Positions 1 to 7,468 of a stretch of DNA of 64,000 bases are shown here, piece after piece. A program made the translations under genes and the position numbers. Within the stretch, counting starts at the first letter, position 1. The number at the start of each line of letters is the position of its first letter. The notes under the pieces are model-generated. The model was not told the origin of the DNA. It saw only the letters and a list, made by a program, of their open reading frames with translations, and made no database searches. This DNA is from Actinacidiphila epipremni (GTDB lineage: Bacteria > Actinomycetota > Actinomycetes > Streptomycetales > Streptomycetaceae), in the NCBI RefSeq assembly GCF_012034175.1, contig NZ_JAATEJ010000002.1:248001-312000 (forward strand). Reading direction: 5' to 3'.

Positions 1-399
1 GTGGCCGCGCAGGTGATCGGCAACGACACGACGGTCACGGTCGCGGGCGCGGCCGGCAACTTCGAGCTCAACGTGATGCTGCCGGTCATCGCGCGCAACG
101 TGCTGGAGTCGGTGCGGCTGCTGGCGAACGTCAGCCGGCTGCTGGCCGACCGCACGATCGACGGCATCACCGCGAACGCCGAACGGGCCCGCGAGTACGC
201 CGAGTCCTCGCCGTCCGTCGTCACCCCGCTGAACAGGTACATCGGCTACGAGGAGGCCGCGAAGGTCGCCAAGCGGGCGCTCGCCGAGCGCATCACGATC
301 CGGCAAGCCGTCCTGGACGGCGGCTACGTCGAGCGCGGGCTGCTGACGGAGCGGCAGCTCGACGACGCACTCGACGTGTTGCGTATGACCCGCCCGTGA
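1..399 (+). CDS. fumC: Fumarate hydratase class II, C-terminal part (5' end outside window)
   Basis: This is the last 132 codons of a class II fumarase, the TCA-cycle enzyme that interconverts fumarate and malate in the cytoplasm. The visible part begins in the central helical bundle ([22 protein letters not shown]) and ends in the small C-terminal domain, with the family-typical [11 protein letters not shown] tail. The full enzyme is about 460-470 residues, so roughly 330 residues lie upstream of the window. The GTG at base 1 is an internal valine, not a start. A DUF402 gene follows after 23 bases. Confidence 0.95.
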   Translation: MAAQVIGNDTTVTVAGAAGNFELNVMLPVIARNVLESVRLLANVSRLLADRTIDGITANAERAREYAESSPSVVTPLNRYIGYEEAAKVAKRALAERITIRQAVLDGGYVERGLLTERQLDDALDVLRMTRP

Positions 400-422
400 C
401 GTGTGATCCGTAAGCTCTGTTC

Positions 423-1136
423 ATGACAGCCCGAACCGAGACGGGGGCAGCGGCCCCGGCAGGAGACCCGCAAAGGCGGTTCTGGACGCCCGGCGACCAT
501 GTGCTGTGGCGCTACCGCGGCAACGGCACGGACGAGGTGCACATCGCCCGCCCGGTCACCGTGGTGCGCGACGACGAGGACCTGCTCGCGGTGTGGATGG
601 CGCCCGGCACCGACGTGGTGCGGCCGGTGATCGCGGACGGCACCCCGGTGCACCGCGAGCCGCTGCAGACCCGGTACGTCAAGCCGCGCTCCACGCGGGT
701 GGAGAAGTGGTGGGGCGCCGGGGTGCTCAAACTCGCCCGTCCGGGTGAGCCGTGGTCGGTATGGCTGTTCTGGGACCAGGACTGGCGGTTCCGCAACTGG
801 TACGTGAACCTGGAGGAGCCGCTGCGCCGCTGGTCCGGCGGGGTGGACTCGGTCGACCACTTCCTGGACATCGCGGTGCGCCAGGACCGCAGCTGGCGCT
901 GGCTGGACGAGGACGAGTTCGCGCAGGCGCAGTCCGACGGGCTGATGCCGCCGGCGCTGGCCGCCCGGGTGCGGCGCGACGGGCGGCGCGCGGTGGCGGC
1001 GATCACCGCCTGGGGCCCGCCGTTCAGCGACGGCTGGCCGGACTGGCGGCCCGACCCGCGCTGGCCGGTGCCGGCGCTGCCGGCCGACTGGGGCCGGCGC
1101 GCCCCGGACGTCCGGCGGGCGAGACGATCCGCCTGA
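423..1136 (+). CDS. DUF402 domain protein
   Basis: A 237-residue cytoplasmic protein. Residues about 60-200 match the DUF402 (FomD-like) fold: tryptophan-rich strands such as EKWWGAGVLKLARPGEPWSVWLFWD, followed by FRNWYVNLEEPL and the acidic DSVDHFLDIAV and LDEDEF segments, which in this family coordinate divalent metal. Characterised DUF402 members hydrolyse nucleoside di- or triphosphates or nucleotidyl adducts; the substrate here is unknown. It begins 23 bases after fumC, so co-transcription is possible. Placement of a DUF402 gene next to fumC is familiar from Streptomyces genomes. Confidence 0.85.
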   Translation: MTARTETGAAAPAGDPQRRFWTPGDHVLWRYRGNGTDEVHIARPVTVVRDDEDLLAVWMAPGTDVVRPVIADGTPVHREPLQTRYVKPRSTRVEKWWGAGVLKLARPGEPWSVWLFWDQDWRFRNWYVNLEEPLRRWSGGVDSVDHFLDIAVRQDRSWRWLDEDEFAQAQSDGLMPPALAARVRRDGRRAVAAITAWGPPFSDGWPDWRPDPRWPVPALPADWGRRAPDVRRARRSA

Positions 1137-1353
1137 ACCCCTTGTTGCGCCCCGGACCGGCAACCGTAGGATCGGTGTCGCGTTGCATCGCACAAACGTC
1201 GATCACGGCCTAGAGTTTGACGCCGCGTCACCGGTGCGCCCGGTGGACGCCGGGCCCCGTAAGGCCCCGCGCCCGTACCACCGGACGGCCCGGCAGCACC
1301 GCGTCACCAGCGAAGCCAGCGAACAGCAGCAGCAGTCAGGGAGGCCCTGGACA

Positions 1354-2109
1354 GTGGGAACCGGCGGCGACGAGCGCGAGGGGCCAGACGGTCCGAGCGG
1401 TCTTGACGGGCTGGACGTGCCGGGCGGCTTCGACGAGCCCGGCGACCTGGACGTCCCGGCCGACCCCCGGCCGTGGGGCCGGCAGGAGCAGGCCGCGGCG
1501 TTCGACGCGATCGGCGACCGCTACGACGAGGCCTTCCCGACCAAGCAGAGCCAGCTGGCGGCCGGCGACTGGCTGGCCGCCGCGCTGCCGCCGGCCTCCC
1601 GGGTGCTGGACCTCGGCTGCGGCACGGGCGTGCCGACCGCCCGCCGGCTGGTGGACGCCGGCCACCACGTCACCGGCGTCGACCTGTCCGCCGGGATGCT
1701 GGAGCTGGCCAGGGCGAATGTGCCGGAGGGCGAGTTCGTGCAGGCCGACATCGCCGACCTGCCGCCCGGGCCGCCGCTGGAGCCGGGCTCCTTCGCCGGT
1801 GTCGCGGCCTTCTTCTCGCTGCTGATGCTGCGCCGCTCCGAGATCCCGCCGGCGCTGCGGGCGGTGCACGAGCTGCTGGCGCCCGGCGGGCTGCTGGCGC
1901 TGTCGATGGTCGAGGCCGACGTGGACGACGTGCCGATCCCGTTCCTCGGGCACACCATCCGGGTATCGGGTTATCTACGTGATGACCTGCGGCAGATCGT
2001 CACGGATGCGGGCTTCGAGGTGATCAAGGAGGATGCGTACGCGTACGCGCCGGCGAGTACGGACGTGCCGCCCGAGCAGCAGCTCTACCTCTGCTGCCGG
2101 CGCGTGTGA
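1354..2109 (+). CDS. Class I SAM-dependent methyltransferase
   Basis: A 251-residue methyltransferase of unknown substrate. Motif I is VLDLGCGTGVPTARRL, followed by the acidic GVDLS loop at the end of strand 2 and a FVQADIADLPPG segment (motif II region), so the Rossmann-type SAM fold is clear. The first ~50 residues are acidic and glycine-rich with no recognised domain. I chose GTG 1354 because AGGGAGG (1338-1344) lies at proper spacing before it. An upstream in-frame ATG at 1183 would add a poor-quality extension. It is flanked by unrelated genes and sits alone on its transcript. Confidence 0.85.
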   Translation: MGTGGDEREGPDGPSGLDGLDVPGGFDEPGDLDVPADPRPWGRQEQAAAFDAIGDRYDEAFPTKQSQLAAGDWLAAALPPASRVLDLGCGTGVPTARRLVDAGHHVTGVDLSAGMLELARANVPEGEFVQADIADLPPGPPLEPGSFAGVAAFFSLLMLRRSEIPPALRAVHELLAPGGLLALSMVEADVDDVPIPFLGHTIRVSGYLRDDLRQIVTDAGFEVIKEDAYAYAPASTDVPPEQQLYLCCRRV

Positions 2110-2254
2110 CCCCGTACGCGCGACCAGGACGCCCCCGGGTCACCGGCACGCACACCGGCAACGTCAGCACGACCGCAGGTAGGAACGCAGACACCGATCA
2201 GGCCCGAGCCCGCCGCGGCCAGCGCGTGGCGCACAGACGGATGGAAAGACTCGC

Positions 2255-4399
2255 GTGACCACGGACCCGCCCCGCCCACCGCGGCGACCCGCCGCGCCTG
2301 CGCCGGACCCGCGCGGCGGCTACAGCCTGCCGGACAAGCCGGCCGACGACGCGACGGAACCGCTGCCCGAGCCGCTGCCCGAGCCGATCGACCCGGCCGC
2401 GGACCCGGCGGCCGGCGCCCCGGGCCGCCCGTGGCCCGCGCCGCCCGCGCCGGGAGGCGCCCGCGACCACGACCGGCTCGCCCCCGGTGACCCGCGCGCC
2501 GCCGGAGCGGGTACGGGCGCCGGCACCGGCGCCGAGCCGCCCGTACCGCCGCGGCCGGGCGACGAGGCGCTGGGCGCGTATCTGAGCACGCCCCCGCGCG
2601 GCACGCCCGTCGAGGCCGCCGGGCACCCCGCGGACGAGGAGTCGGCCGGAATGCGTATCCCGATGCCCGCGCAGACCGGCCCGGAGGCCGACCGGCTGCG
2701 GTACGTCGGCGCCGCGACCCGGCGCATCGCGCGCGGTGTCGACCTCGACGAGATCCTGCTGGGCCTGTGCCGCTCGGCGGTGCCGGCCTTCGCCGACGCG
2801 ATCCTGGTCTACCTGCGCGAGCCGCTGCCGGTCGGCGACGAGCGCCCGTCCGGCCCGCTGCGGCTGCGGCTGCGCCGCTCCGACGGCGGCCTGGAGGGCC
2901 CCTCGGAGCCCGACGACGACGCGCCGGTGGGCGCGGCCCCGCTGCTGCCGGCGCTGGTGCCGAGCATGGAGCCGCCGTACGGCGGGGTGGGCAGCGACTC
3001 GATCGGCGTGCTGCTGGACGGGCCGCTCGCCGAGGTGCTGCGCGGGGTGCGGCCGGTGTTCGCCGACTCGCTGCGGGCCGCCGACGCGCTCGCGGAGCTG
3101 CTGGGCTTCCCCGAGGACCTGATCGGCCTGCCCACCGGGCGGCGGGCGCTGCTCGCGCCGCTGCGGGGGCGGCGCCGGGTGATCGGCGCGGCGGTGCTGC
3201 TGCGGCGCGCCGAGCGGGCGCCGTTCGAGTCCGACGACCTGCTGGTGGCCGCGCAACTGGCCACGCACACCGCGCTGGGCGTCGACAAGGCGGTGCTGTA
3301 CGGGCGCGAGGCGTACATCGCCGACGCGCTCCAGCGCGAGATGCTGCCCGACTCGCTGCCGCAGCCCACCGGGGTGCAGCTGGCCAGCCGCTACCTGCCG
3401 GCGGCGGAGTCCGCGCGGGTCGGCGGCGACTGGTACGACGCGATCCCGCTGCCCGGCAGCCGGGTCGCGCTGGTCGTCGGCGACGTCATGGGCCACTCCA
3501 TGACCTCGGCGGCGATCATGGGCCAGCTCCGTACCACCGTGCAGACCCTCGCGGGCCTGGACCTGGCGCCGCAGGAGGTGCTCTACCACCTCGACGAGCA
3601 GGCCCAGCGGCTCGGCCAGGACCGGATGGCCACCTGCGTCTACGCCGTCTACGACCCCATCGCGCACCGGCTGGTCGTGGCCAACGCCGGGCATCCGCCG
3701 CCGGTGCTGCTGCACGCCGACGGGCTCGCGGAGGTGCTGCGGGTGCCGCCGGGCGCGCCGATCGGCGTCGGCGGGGTGCCCTTCGAGGCCGTCGAGCTGC
3801 CGGCGCCGGCCGGGGCGACGCTGCTGCTCTACACCGACGGGCTCGTCGAGTCGCGCTCGCGGGACGTGTGGGGCGGCATCGAGCTGCTGCGGGAGCGGCT
3901 GCACGACGCGGCGTCCGTGGTCTCGCCGCCGCCGCTGGAGCCGCTGTGCGACGAGGTGCTGGAGATCCTGGGGCCCGGCGACCGGGACGACGACATCGCG
4001 CTGCTGGCGGCCCGCTTCGACGGGATCGCGCCGAGCGACGTGGCGTACTGGTTCCTGGAGCCGCAGCCGCAGACCCCTGGCCGGGCCCGCCGCCTGGTGC
4101 GGCAGGCGCTGCGCCGCTGGGACCTGGACGACCAGCTGGAGGCGGCCGAGCTGCTGGTGAGCGAGATCGTCACCAACGCGGTGCGGTACGCCGAGCGCCC
4201 CATCACGCTGCGGCTGCTGCGTACCGACGTGCTGCGCTGCGAGGTCGGCGACGACGCGCCGCTGCTCCCGCGGATGCGGCACGCCGCCCCGGAGGAGGAG
4301 GGTGGCCGCGGCCTCTACCTCGTCAACCGCATGGCCCAGCGCTGGGGCGCGACCCGGCTGGGCGCGGGCAAGGTCGTGTGGTTCGAGCTGCCGCTTTGA
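2255..4399 (+). CDS. GAF-SpoIIE phosphatase-HATPase fusion regulator
   Basis: A 714-residue multidomain PP2C-type regulator. Residues 1-~140 are a Pro/Ala/Gly-rich disordered lead. About 146-345 form a GAF sensor domain starting ADRLRYVGAATRRIARGVDL. About 350-590 are the SpoIIE/RsbU phosphatase, with REMLPDSLP, the metal-binding VGGDWYD (about 389-395) and GDVMGHS. About 598-714 are an RsbW-like HATPase_c with N-box ELLVSEIVTNAVRYA. The class normally controls anti-sigma antagonists by dephosphorylating STAS proteins while the ATPase domain may act as an anti-sigma kinase. No STAS or sigma gene is adjacent. Start GTG follows GGAAAG at 2242. Confidence 0.93.
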   Translation: MTTDPPRPPRRPAAPAPDPRGGYSLPDKPADDATEPLPEPLPEPIDPAADPAAGAPGRPWPAPPAPGGARDHDRLAPGDPRAAGAGTGAGTGAEPPVPPRPGDEALGAYLSTPPRGTPVEAAGHPADEESAGMRIPMPAQTGPEADRLRYVGAATRRIARGVDLDEILLGLCRSAVPAFADAILVYLREPLPVGDERPSGPLRLRLRRSDGGLEGPSEPDDDAPVGAAPLLPALVPSMEPPYGGVGSDSIGVLLDGPLAEVLRGVRPVFADSLRAADALAELLGFPEDLIGLPTGRRALLAPLRGRRRVIGAAVLLRRAERAPFESDDLLVAAQLATHTALGVDKAVLYGREAYIADALQREMLPDSLPQPTGVQLASRYLPAAESARVGGDWYDAIPLPGSRVALVVGDVMGHSMTSAAIMGQLRTTVQTLAGLDLAPQEVLYHLDEQAQRLGQDRMATCVYAVYDPIAHRLVVANAGHPPPVLLHADGLAEVLRVPPGAPIGVGGVPFEAVELPAPAGATLLLYTDGLVESRSRDVWGGIELLRERLHDAASVVSPPPLEPLCDEVLEILGPGDRDDDIALLAARFDGIAPSDVAYWFLEPQPQTPGRARRLVRQALRRWDLDDQLEAAELLVSEIVTNAVRYAERPITLRLLRTDVLRCEVGDDAPLLPRMRHAAPEEEGGRGLYLVNRMAQRWGATRLGAGKVVWFELPL

Positions 4400-4514
4400 T
4401 TGCCGCCGGCTCGCCTCCGGGGGCTTCTATCCGGTGTCGACGGTCGACCATGCTCGGTTCCTCGTTCCTCGGAACCTCCGCGTGCTCTCCCTTTCGACAC
4501 CGGCGCCCCCTTTG

Positions 4515-4608
4515 GCTCGCCGGCTACAGGGCGTGCGGGGGTACCCGGGGTCGGCCGGGTACGCGTCATGCGAGGCGCCCCAGCTCGCCGGCTACAGGGC
4601 GTGCGGGG
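4515..4608. repeat. 26-base direct repeat, two copies 68 bases apart
   Basis: Bases 4515-4540 and 4583-4608 are identical over 26 bases (beginning GCTCGCCGGCTACAGGGCGT). Both copies are followed by G-rich runs and a related GGTCGGCCG segment, so the unit looks like a partly decayed tandem duplication in non-coding DNA. No function can be assigned. Confidence 0.8.
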
Positions 4609-4821
4609 GGACCCGAACGCGGTCGGCCGCGGGGCGTATGAGGGCGTGCGGGTCGCTGGGAGGGGGGAACTTGGGGTGCCTGGGGGTGGGTGGGGTGGGA
4701 CGGTGGGGGTGAGGTTTCCGCCCGCAAGGACGCAGCCCCGGGGACACGTGCTGACGCCCCGTGCCTCGGGGTTGCACTGCGTCCGGGTGGTCCGCGGCAT
4801 GGCCGTCGTTGCTTAAATGTG

Positions 4822-4836
4822 CTATCACTTTGATAG
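4822..4836. promoter_or_regulatory. Inverted repeat operator upstream of SPFH-RHH pair
   Basis: CTATCA-CTT-TGATAG is a perfect 6-base inverted repeat with a 3-base centre, 34 bases before the SPFH start and inside the only AT-rich stretch of the intergenic region. Ribbon-helix-helix proteins bind such short palindromes, and the second gene of the pair encodes one, so autoregulation is a reasonable inference. Confidence 0.5.
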
Positions 4837-4869
4837 AGCCGCACCGACCACCGCACCCAGGGGGAAGCC

Positions 4870-5814
4870 ATGTCCCAGCCAGGACCCGCCGCCAACGACG
4901 CCGACGTACCCGTCATGCCCGCACCGCGTGTGCACGAGCGCCGCGCGCTCGGTATGCCGGGGCTGCCCTTCCTGCTGCTCGCCCTGCTGGTCGTGGCCGG
5001 CGGGGTCGTGCTCATCGCGGTCGGCGGCTCGATCGTCGACGACCACGGCGGTGCGGGCGGCGGGCTGATCGCCGCGGGGATCGCGGTGATCGTCGTCGCG
5101 CTCGTCATGCTCTTCGGCCTGACGCAGGTCGCCCCCGGCCAGGCCCGGGTGTGCCAGCTCTTCGGGCGGTACCAGGGCACGATCCGGCAGGACGGGCTGC
5201 GCTGGGTCAACCCCTTCACCAGCCGCCGGAAGATCTCCACCCGGCTGCGCAACCACGAGACCGCGGTGCTGAAGGTCAACGACGCCTACGGCAACCCGAT
5301 CGAGCTCGCGGCGGTCGTGGTGTGGCAGGTCGCGGACACCGCGCAGGCGGTCTTCGAGGTCGACAACTACGTGACCTTCGTCGGCATCCAGACCGACACC
5401 GCGGTACGGCACATCGCGACCGAGTACCCGTACGACGCGCACGACGAGGAGACGCTGTCGCTGCGCGGCAACGCCGGTGACATCACCGAGCGGCTGTCCA
5501 CCGAGATCGCGGCGCGGGTCGCGTCGGCCGGCGTGAAGATCATCGAGTCCCGCTTCACCCATCTGGCGTACGCGCCGGAGATCGCCTCGGCGATGCTGCA
5601 ACGGCAGCAGGCGGGTGCGATCGTCGCCGCGCGGCAGACCATCGTGGACGGCGCGGTCGGCATGGTCGAGTCGGCGCTGTCGCGGATCGCCGAGCAGGAC
5701 ATCGTCGAGCTCGACGAGGAGCGCAAGGCGAGCATGGTGAGCAATCTGCTGGTGGTGCTCTGCGGCGACCGCGCCGCCCAGCCGGTGCTCAACACCGGGA
5801 CCCTCTACCAGTGA
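4870..5814 (+). CDS. SPFH/band 7 (prohibitin-stomatin) membrane protein
   Basis: A 314-residue membrane scaffold protein. Two hydrophobic segments (about 31-53, [20 protein letters not shown], and 64-85) are followed by the SPFH domain (about 87-260) with [41 protein letters not shown] and the [20 protein letters not shown] helix. The C-terminus is helical ([16 protein letters not shown]) with a NLLVVLCGD tail. Family members assemble membrane microdomains and often partner with proteases or NfeD, absent here. Start ATG follows AGGGGGA. A small RHH gene starts 13 bases after the stop, and the pairing suggests a two-gene operon. Confidence 0.92.
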   Translation: MSQPGPAANDADVPVMPAPRVHERRALGMPGLPFLLLALLVVAGGVVLIAVGGSIVDDHGGAGGGLIAAGIAVIVVALVMLFGLTQVAPGQARVCQLFGRYQGTIRQDGLRWVNPFTSRRKISTRLRNHETAVLKVNDAYGNPIELAAVVVWQVADTAQAVFEVDNYVTFVGIQTDTAVRHIATEYPYDAHDEETLSLRGNAGDITERLSTEIAARVASAGVKIIESRFTHLAYAPEIASAMLQRQQAGAIVAARQTIVDGAVGMVESALSRIAEQDIVELDEERKASMVSNLLVVLCGDRAAQPVLNTGTLYQ

Positions 5815-5827
5815 CGGAGCCGCAGAC

Positions 5828-6163
5828 GTGACGGATCCCGGCCGGGCGCCCCGCGCGGCGGACCCGGAGACCGCCGGCCCGGACGTCGGCGAGGGCGCGG
5901 AGGACGCCGCGGGCGGCGCGGGCGGCGGGCGGCGGGCGCGGCAGGGGCGCAAGCAGGTGCTGCTGCGGCTCGACCCCGCCGTCCACGACGCGCTCGCGGC
6001 CTGGGCGGCGGCGGAGCTGCGCAGCACCAACGCGCAGATCGAGTTCCTGCTGCGGCGGGCCCTGGCGGACGCCGGGCGGCTGCCGTCCGCGGCCCGCCCG
6101 ATCCCGCGCCGGGGCCGGCCGCCCCGCGCGGACCGGACGGCCGAGCCGCCCCCCACTTCCTAG
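5828..6163 (+). CDS. Small ribbon-helix-helix (Arc/HicB-like) protein
   Basis: A 111-residue protein with a Gly/Ala-rich acidic N-terminus (1-~38) and a ribbon-helix-helix core: strand KQVLLRLDPAVHDALAAWAAAEL, then LRSTNAQIEFLLRRALADAG, the classical RHH pattern with the S-x-N-A-x-I-E-x-L-L second helix. The tail is basic and proline-rich (RPIPRRGRPPRADR). RHH proteins of this size are DNA-binding antitoxins or transcription regulators. No toxin is adjacent. The gene follows the SPFH gene by 13 bases and may control it through the palindrome at 4822. Start GTG has a GGAG at 5817. Confidence 0.75.
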   Translation: MTDPGRAPRAADPETAGPDVGEGAEDAAGGAGGGRRARQGRKQVLLRLDPAVHDALAAWAAAELRSTNAQIEFLLRRALADAGRLPSAARPIPRRGRPPRADRTAEPPPTS

Positions 6164-6211
6164 CCACGTGCCCTGACCTGCGGAAAGGCCAGCACGCGGC
6201 CTTATGCACGG

Positions 6212-6247
6212 TGCGTATACACACGATGTATACGCATCGTGTAGTGT
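6212..6247. promoter_or_regulatory. PadR operator and leaderless promoter
   Basis: Two nested inverted repeats overlap. TGCGTATAC (6212-6220) pairs with GTATACGCA (6228-6236), and ACACGATG (6221-6228) pairs with CATCGTGT (6235-6242). A -10-like TAGTGT (6242-6247) lies 7 bases before ATG 6255, implying a leaderless mRNA. PadR regulators bind palindromes of this kind at their own promoters; binding by the adjacent PadR is inferred. Confidence 0.7.
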
Positions 6248-6254
6248 GCCTCGC

Positions 6255-6779
6255 ATGTCAATCGGCCACACCCTGCTCGGGCTCCTGGAGTCCGGCCCGC
6301 GCCACGGCTACGACCTCAAGCGCGCCTTCGACGAACGCTTCGGACACGACCGGCCCCTCGCATACGGGCAGGTCTACTCGACCATGGCCCGGCTGCTGAA
6401 GAACGGGCTGGTCGAGGTGGACGGCATCGAGCCCGGCGGCGGGCCCGAGCGCAAGCGCTACGCCATCACCGACGCCGGCGTCACCGATGTCGCGGGCTGG
6501 CTGGCCACGCCGGAGAAGCCCGAGCCGTACCTCCAGACGACCCTCTACACCAAGGTCGTGCTCGCCCTGCTGACCGGCCGCTCGGCCGCCGAGCTGCTGG
6601 ACACTCAGCGCGCCGAGCACCTGCGGCTGATGCGCGAGCTGACCCGCCGCAAGTCCGGCGGCGACCTCGCCGACCAGCTCATCTGCGATCACGCGCTCTT
6701 CCACCTGGAGGCGGACCTGCGCTGGCTGGAGCTGACCGCGGCCCGGCTGGACCAGCTCGCCGCGCAGGTGACCCGGTGA
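6255..6779 (+). CDS. PadR family transcriptional regulator
   Basis: A 174-residue repressor. The N-terminal winged helix starts IGHTLLGLLESGPRHGYDLKRAFDERF and includes YGQVYSTMARLLKNGLVEV and the wing GPERKRYAITDAG. Residues about 90-174 are the helical PadR C-terminal dimerisation domain. ATG 6255 is chosen because it gives the canonical N-terminus, and the promoter -10 box leaves no room for an upstream start. It overlaps the ABC ATPase start by 4 bases (GTGA) and heads a three-gene operon, so it most likely represses its own transporter genes and responds to a ligand exported by them. Confidence 0.93.
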   Translation: MSIGHTLLGLLESGPRHGYDLKRAFDERFGHDRPLAYGQVYSTMARLLKNGLVEVDGIEPGGGPERKRYAITDAGVTDVAGWLATPEKPEPYLQTTLYTKVVLALLTGRSAAELLDTQRAEHLRLMRELTRRKSGGDLADQLICDHALFHLEADLRWLELTAARLDQLAAQVTR

Positions 6780-7468
6780 CCGGGGCCGCGGCCGAGCCGC
6801 TGCTGGTCGCCCGGGACCTGCGCAAGTCCTTCGGCCGCACATGCGCGCTGGACGGCGCGGAGATGTCGGTACGGGCCGGTGAGGTCGTCGCCGTCATGGG
6901 CCCGTCCGGGTCGGGCAAGTCCACGCTGCTGCACTGCCTGGCCGGCATCGTCACACCGGACGCCGGCGAGGTCCGCTACCGCGGGGACCGGCTGTCGGCG
7001 ATGTCGGACGGCGCGCGCAGCGCCCTGCGGCGTACCGACTTCGGCTTCGTCTTCCAGTTCGGGCAGCTGGTGCCGGAGCTGACCTGCCTGGAGAACGTGG
7101 CGATGCCGCTGCGGCTGGCCGGCCGGCGGCGCAGGGACGCCGAGGCGGAGGCCGCGCGCTGGCTGGAGCGGCTGGAGGTCGCCGAGCTGGCCGGGCAGCG
7201 GCCCGGGGAGGTCTCCGGCGGGCAGGGGCAGAGGGTCGCGGTGGCGCGGGCGCTGGTCGGCGGGCCGCGGGTGGTCTTCGCCGACGAGCCGACCGGCGCG
7301 CTGGACTCGCTCAACGGCGAGCGGGTGATGCGGCTGCTGACCGAGGCCGCGCACGACACCGGCGCCGCCGTCGTCCTGGTCACCCATGAGGCGCGGGTGG
7401 CCGCGTACTCCGACCGGGAGATCGTCGTGCGGGACGGGAAGTCGCGCGACCTGGAGCACACCTCATGA
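6776..7468 (+). CDS. ABC transporter ATP-binding protein (MacB/LolD type)
   Basis: A 230-residue ATPase. Walker A is MGPSGSGKSTLLHCLAG (about 40-56), the Q-loop region is FVFQFGQLVPELTC, the signature is VSGGQGQRVAVARAL (about 146-160) and Walker B is VVFADEPTGALDS (about 166-178), with the H-loop in VLVTHEA. The EPTGALDS extension is typical of the MacB/FtsE/LolD class that pairs with FtsX-like permeases. Start and stop overlap both neighbours by 4 bases, so translation is coupled to PadR and to the FtsX-like gene. The substrate is unknown; lipid, peptide or drug transport are all possible. Confidence 0.94.
   Translation: MTGAAAEPLLVARDLRKSFGRTCALDGAEMSVRAGEVVAVMGPSGSGKSTLLHCLAGIVTPDAGEVRYRGDRLSAMSDGARSALRRTDFGFVFQFGQLVPELTCLENVAMPLRLAGRRRRDAEAEAARWLERLEVAELAGQRPGEVSGGQGQRVAVARALVGGPRVVFADEPTGALDSLNGERVMRLLTEAAHDTGAAVVLVTHEARVAAYSDREIVVRDGKSRDLEHTS

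Larger units (their letters stand above)
4400..4869. other. 470-base intergenic region, no supported gene
   Basis: No open frame here has convincing codon bias or a ribosome site. The left part holds a 26-base direct repeat (separate entry) and a poly-purine G-rich stretch near 4645-4720. The right end carries the promoter and operator of the SPFH gene. A degenerate AT-richer stretch at 4809-4836 is the likely promoter core. Confidence 0.6.

Noticed and set aside
2198..4282. Long antisense open frame (694 codons) opposite the SpoIIE phosphatase gene
   Set aside because: The plus strand encodes clear GAF, SpoIIE and HATPase motifs. The antisense product is Arg/Gln/Val-rich low complexity, the usual shadow in GC-rich DNA.
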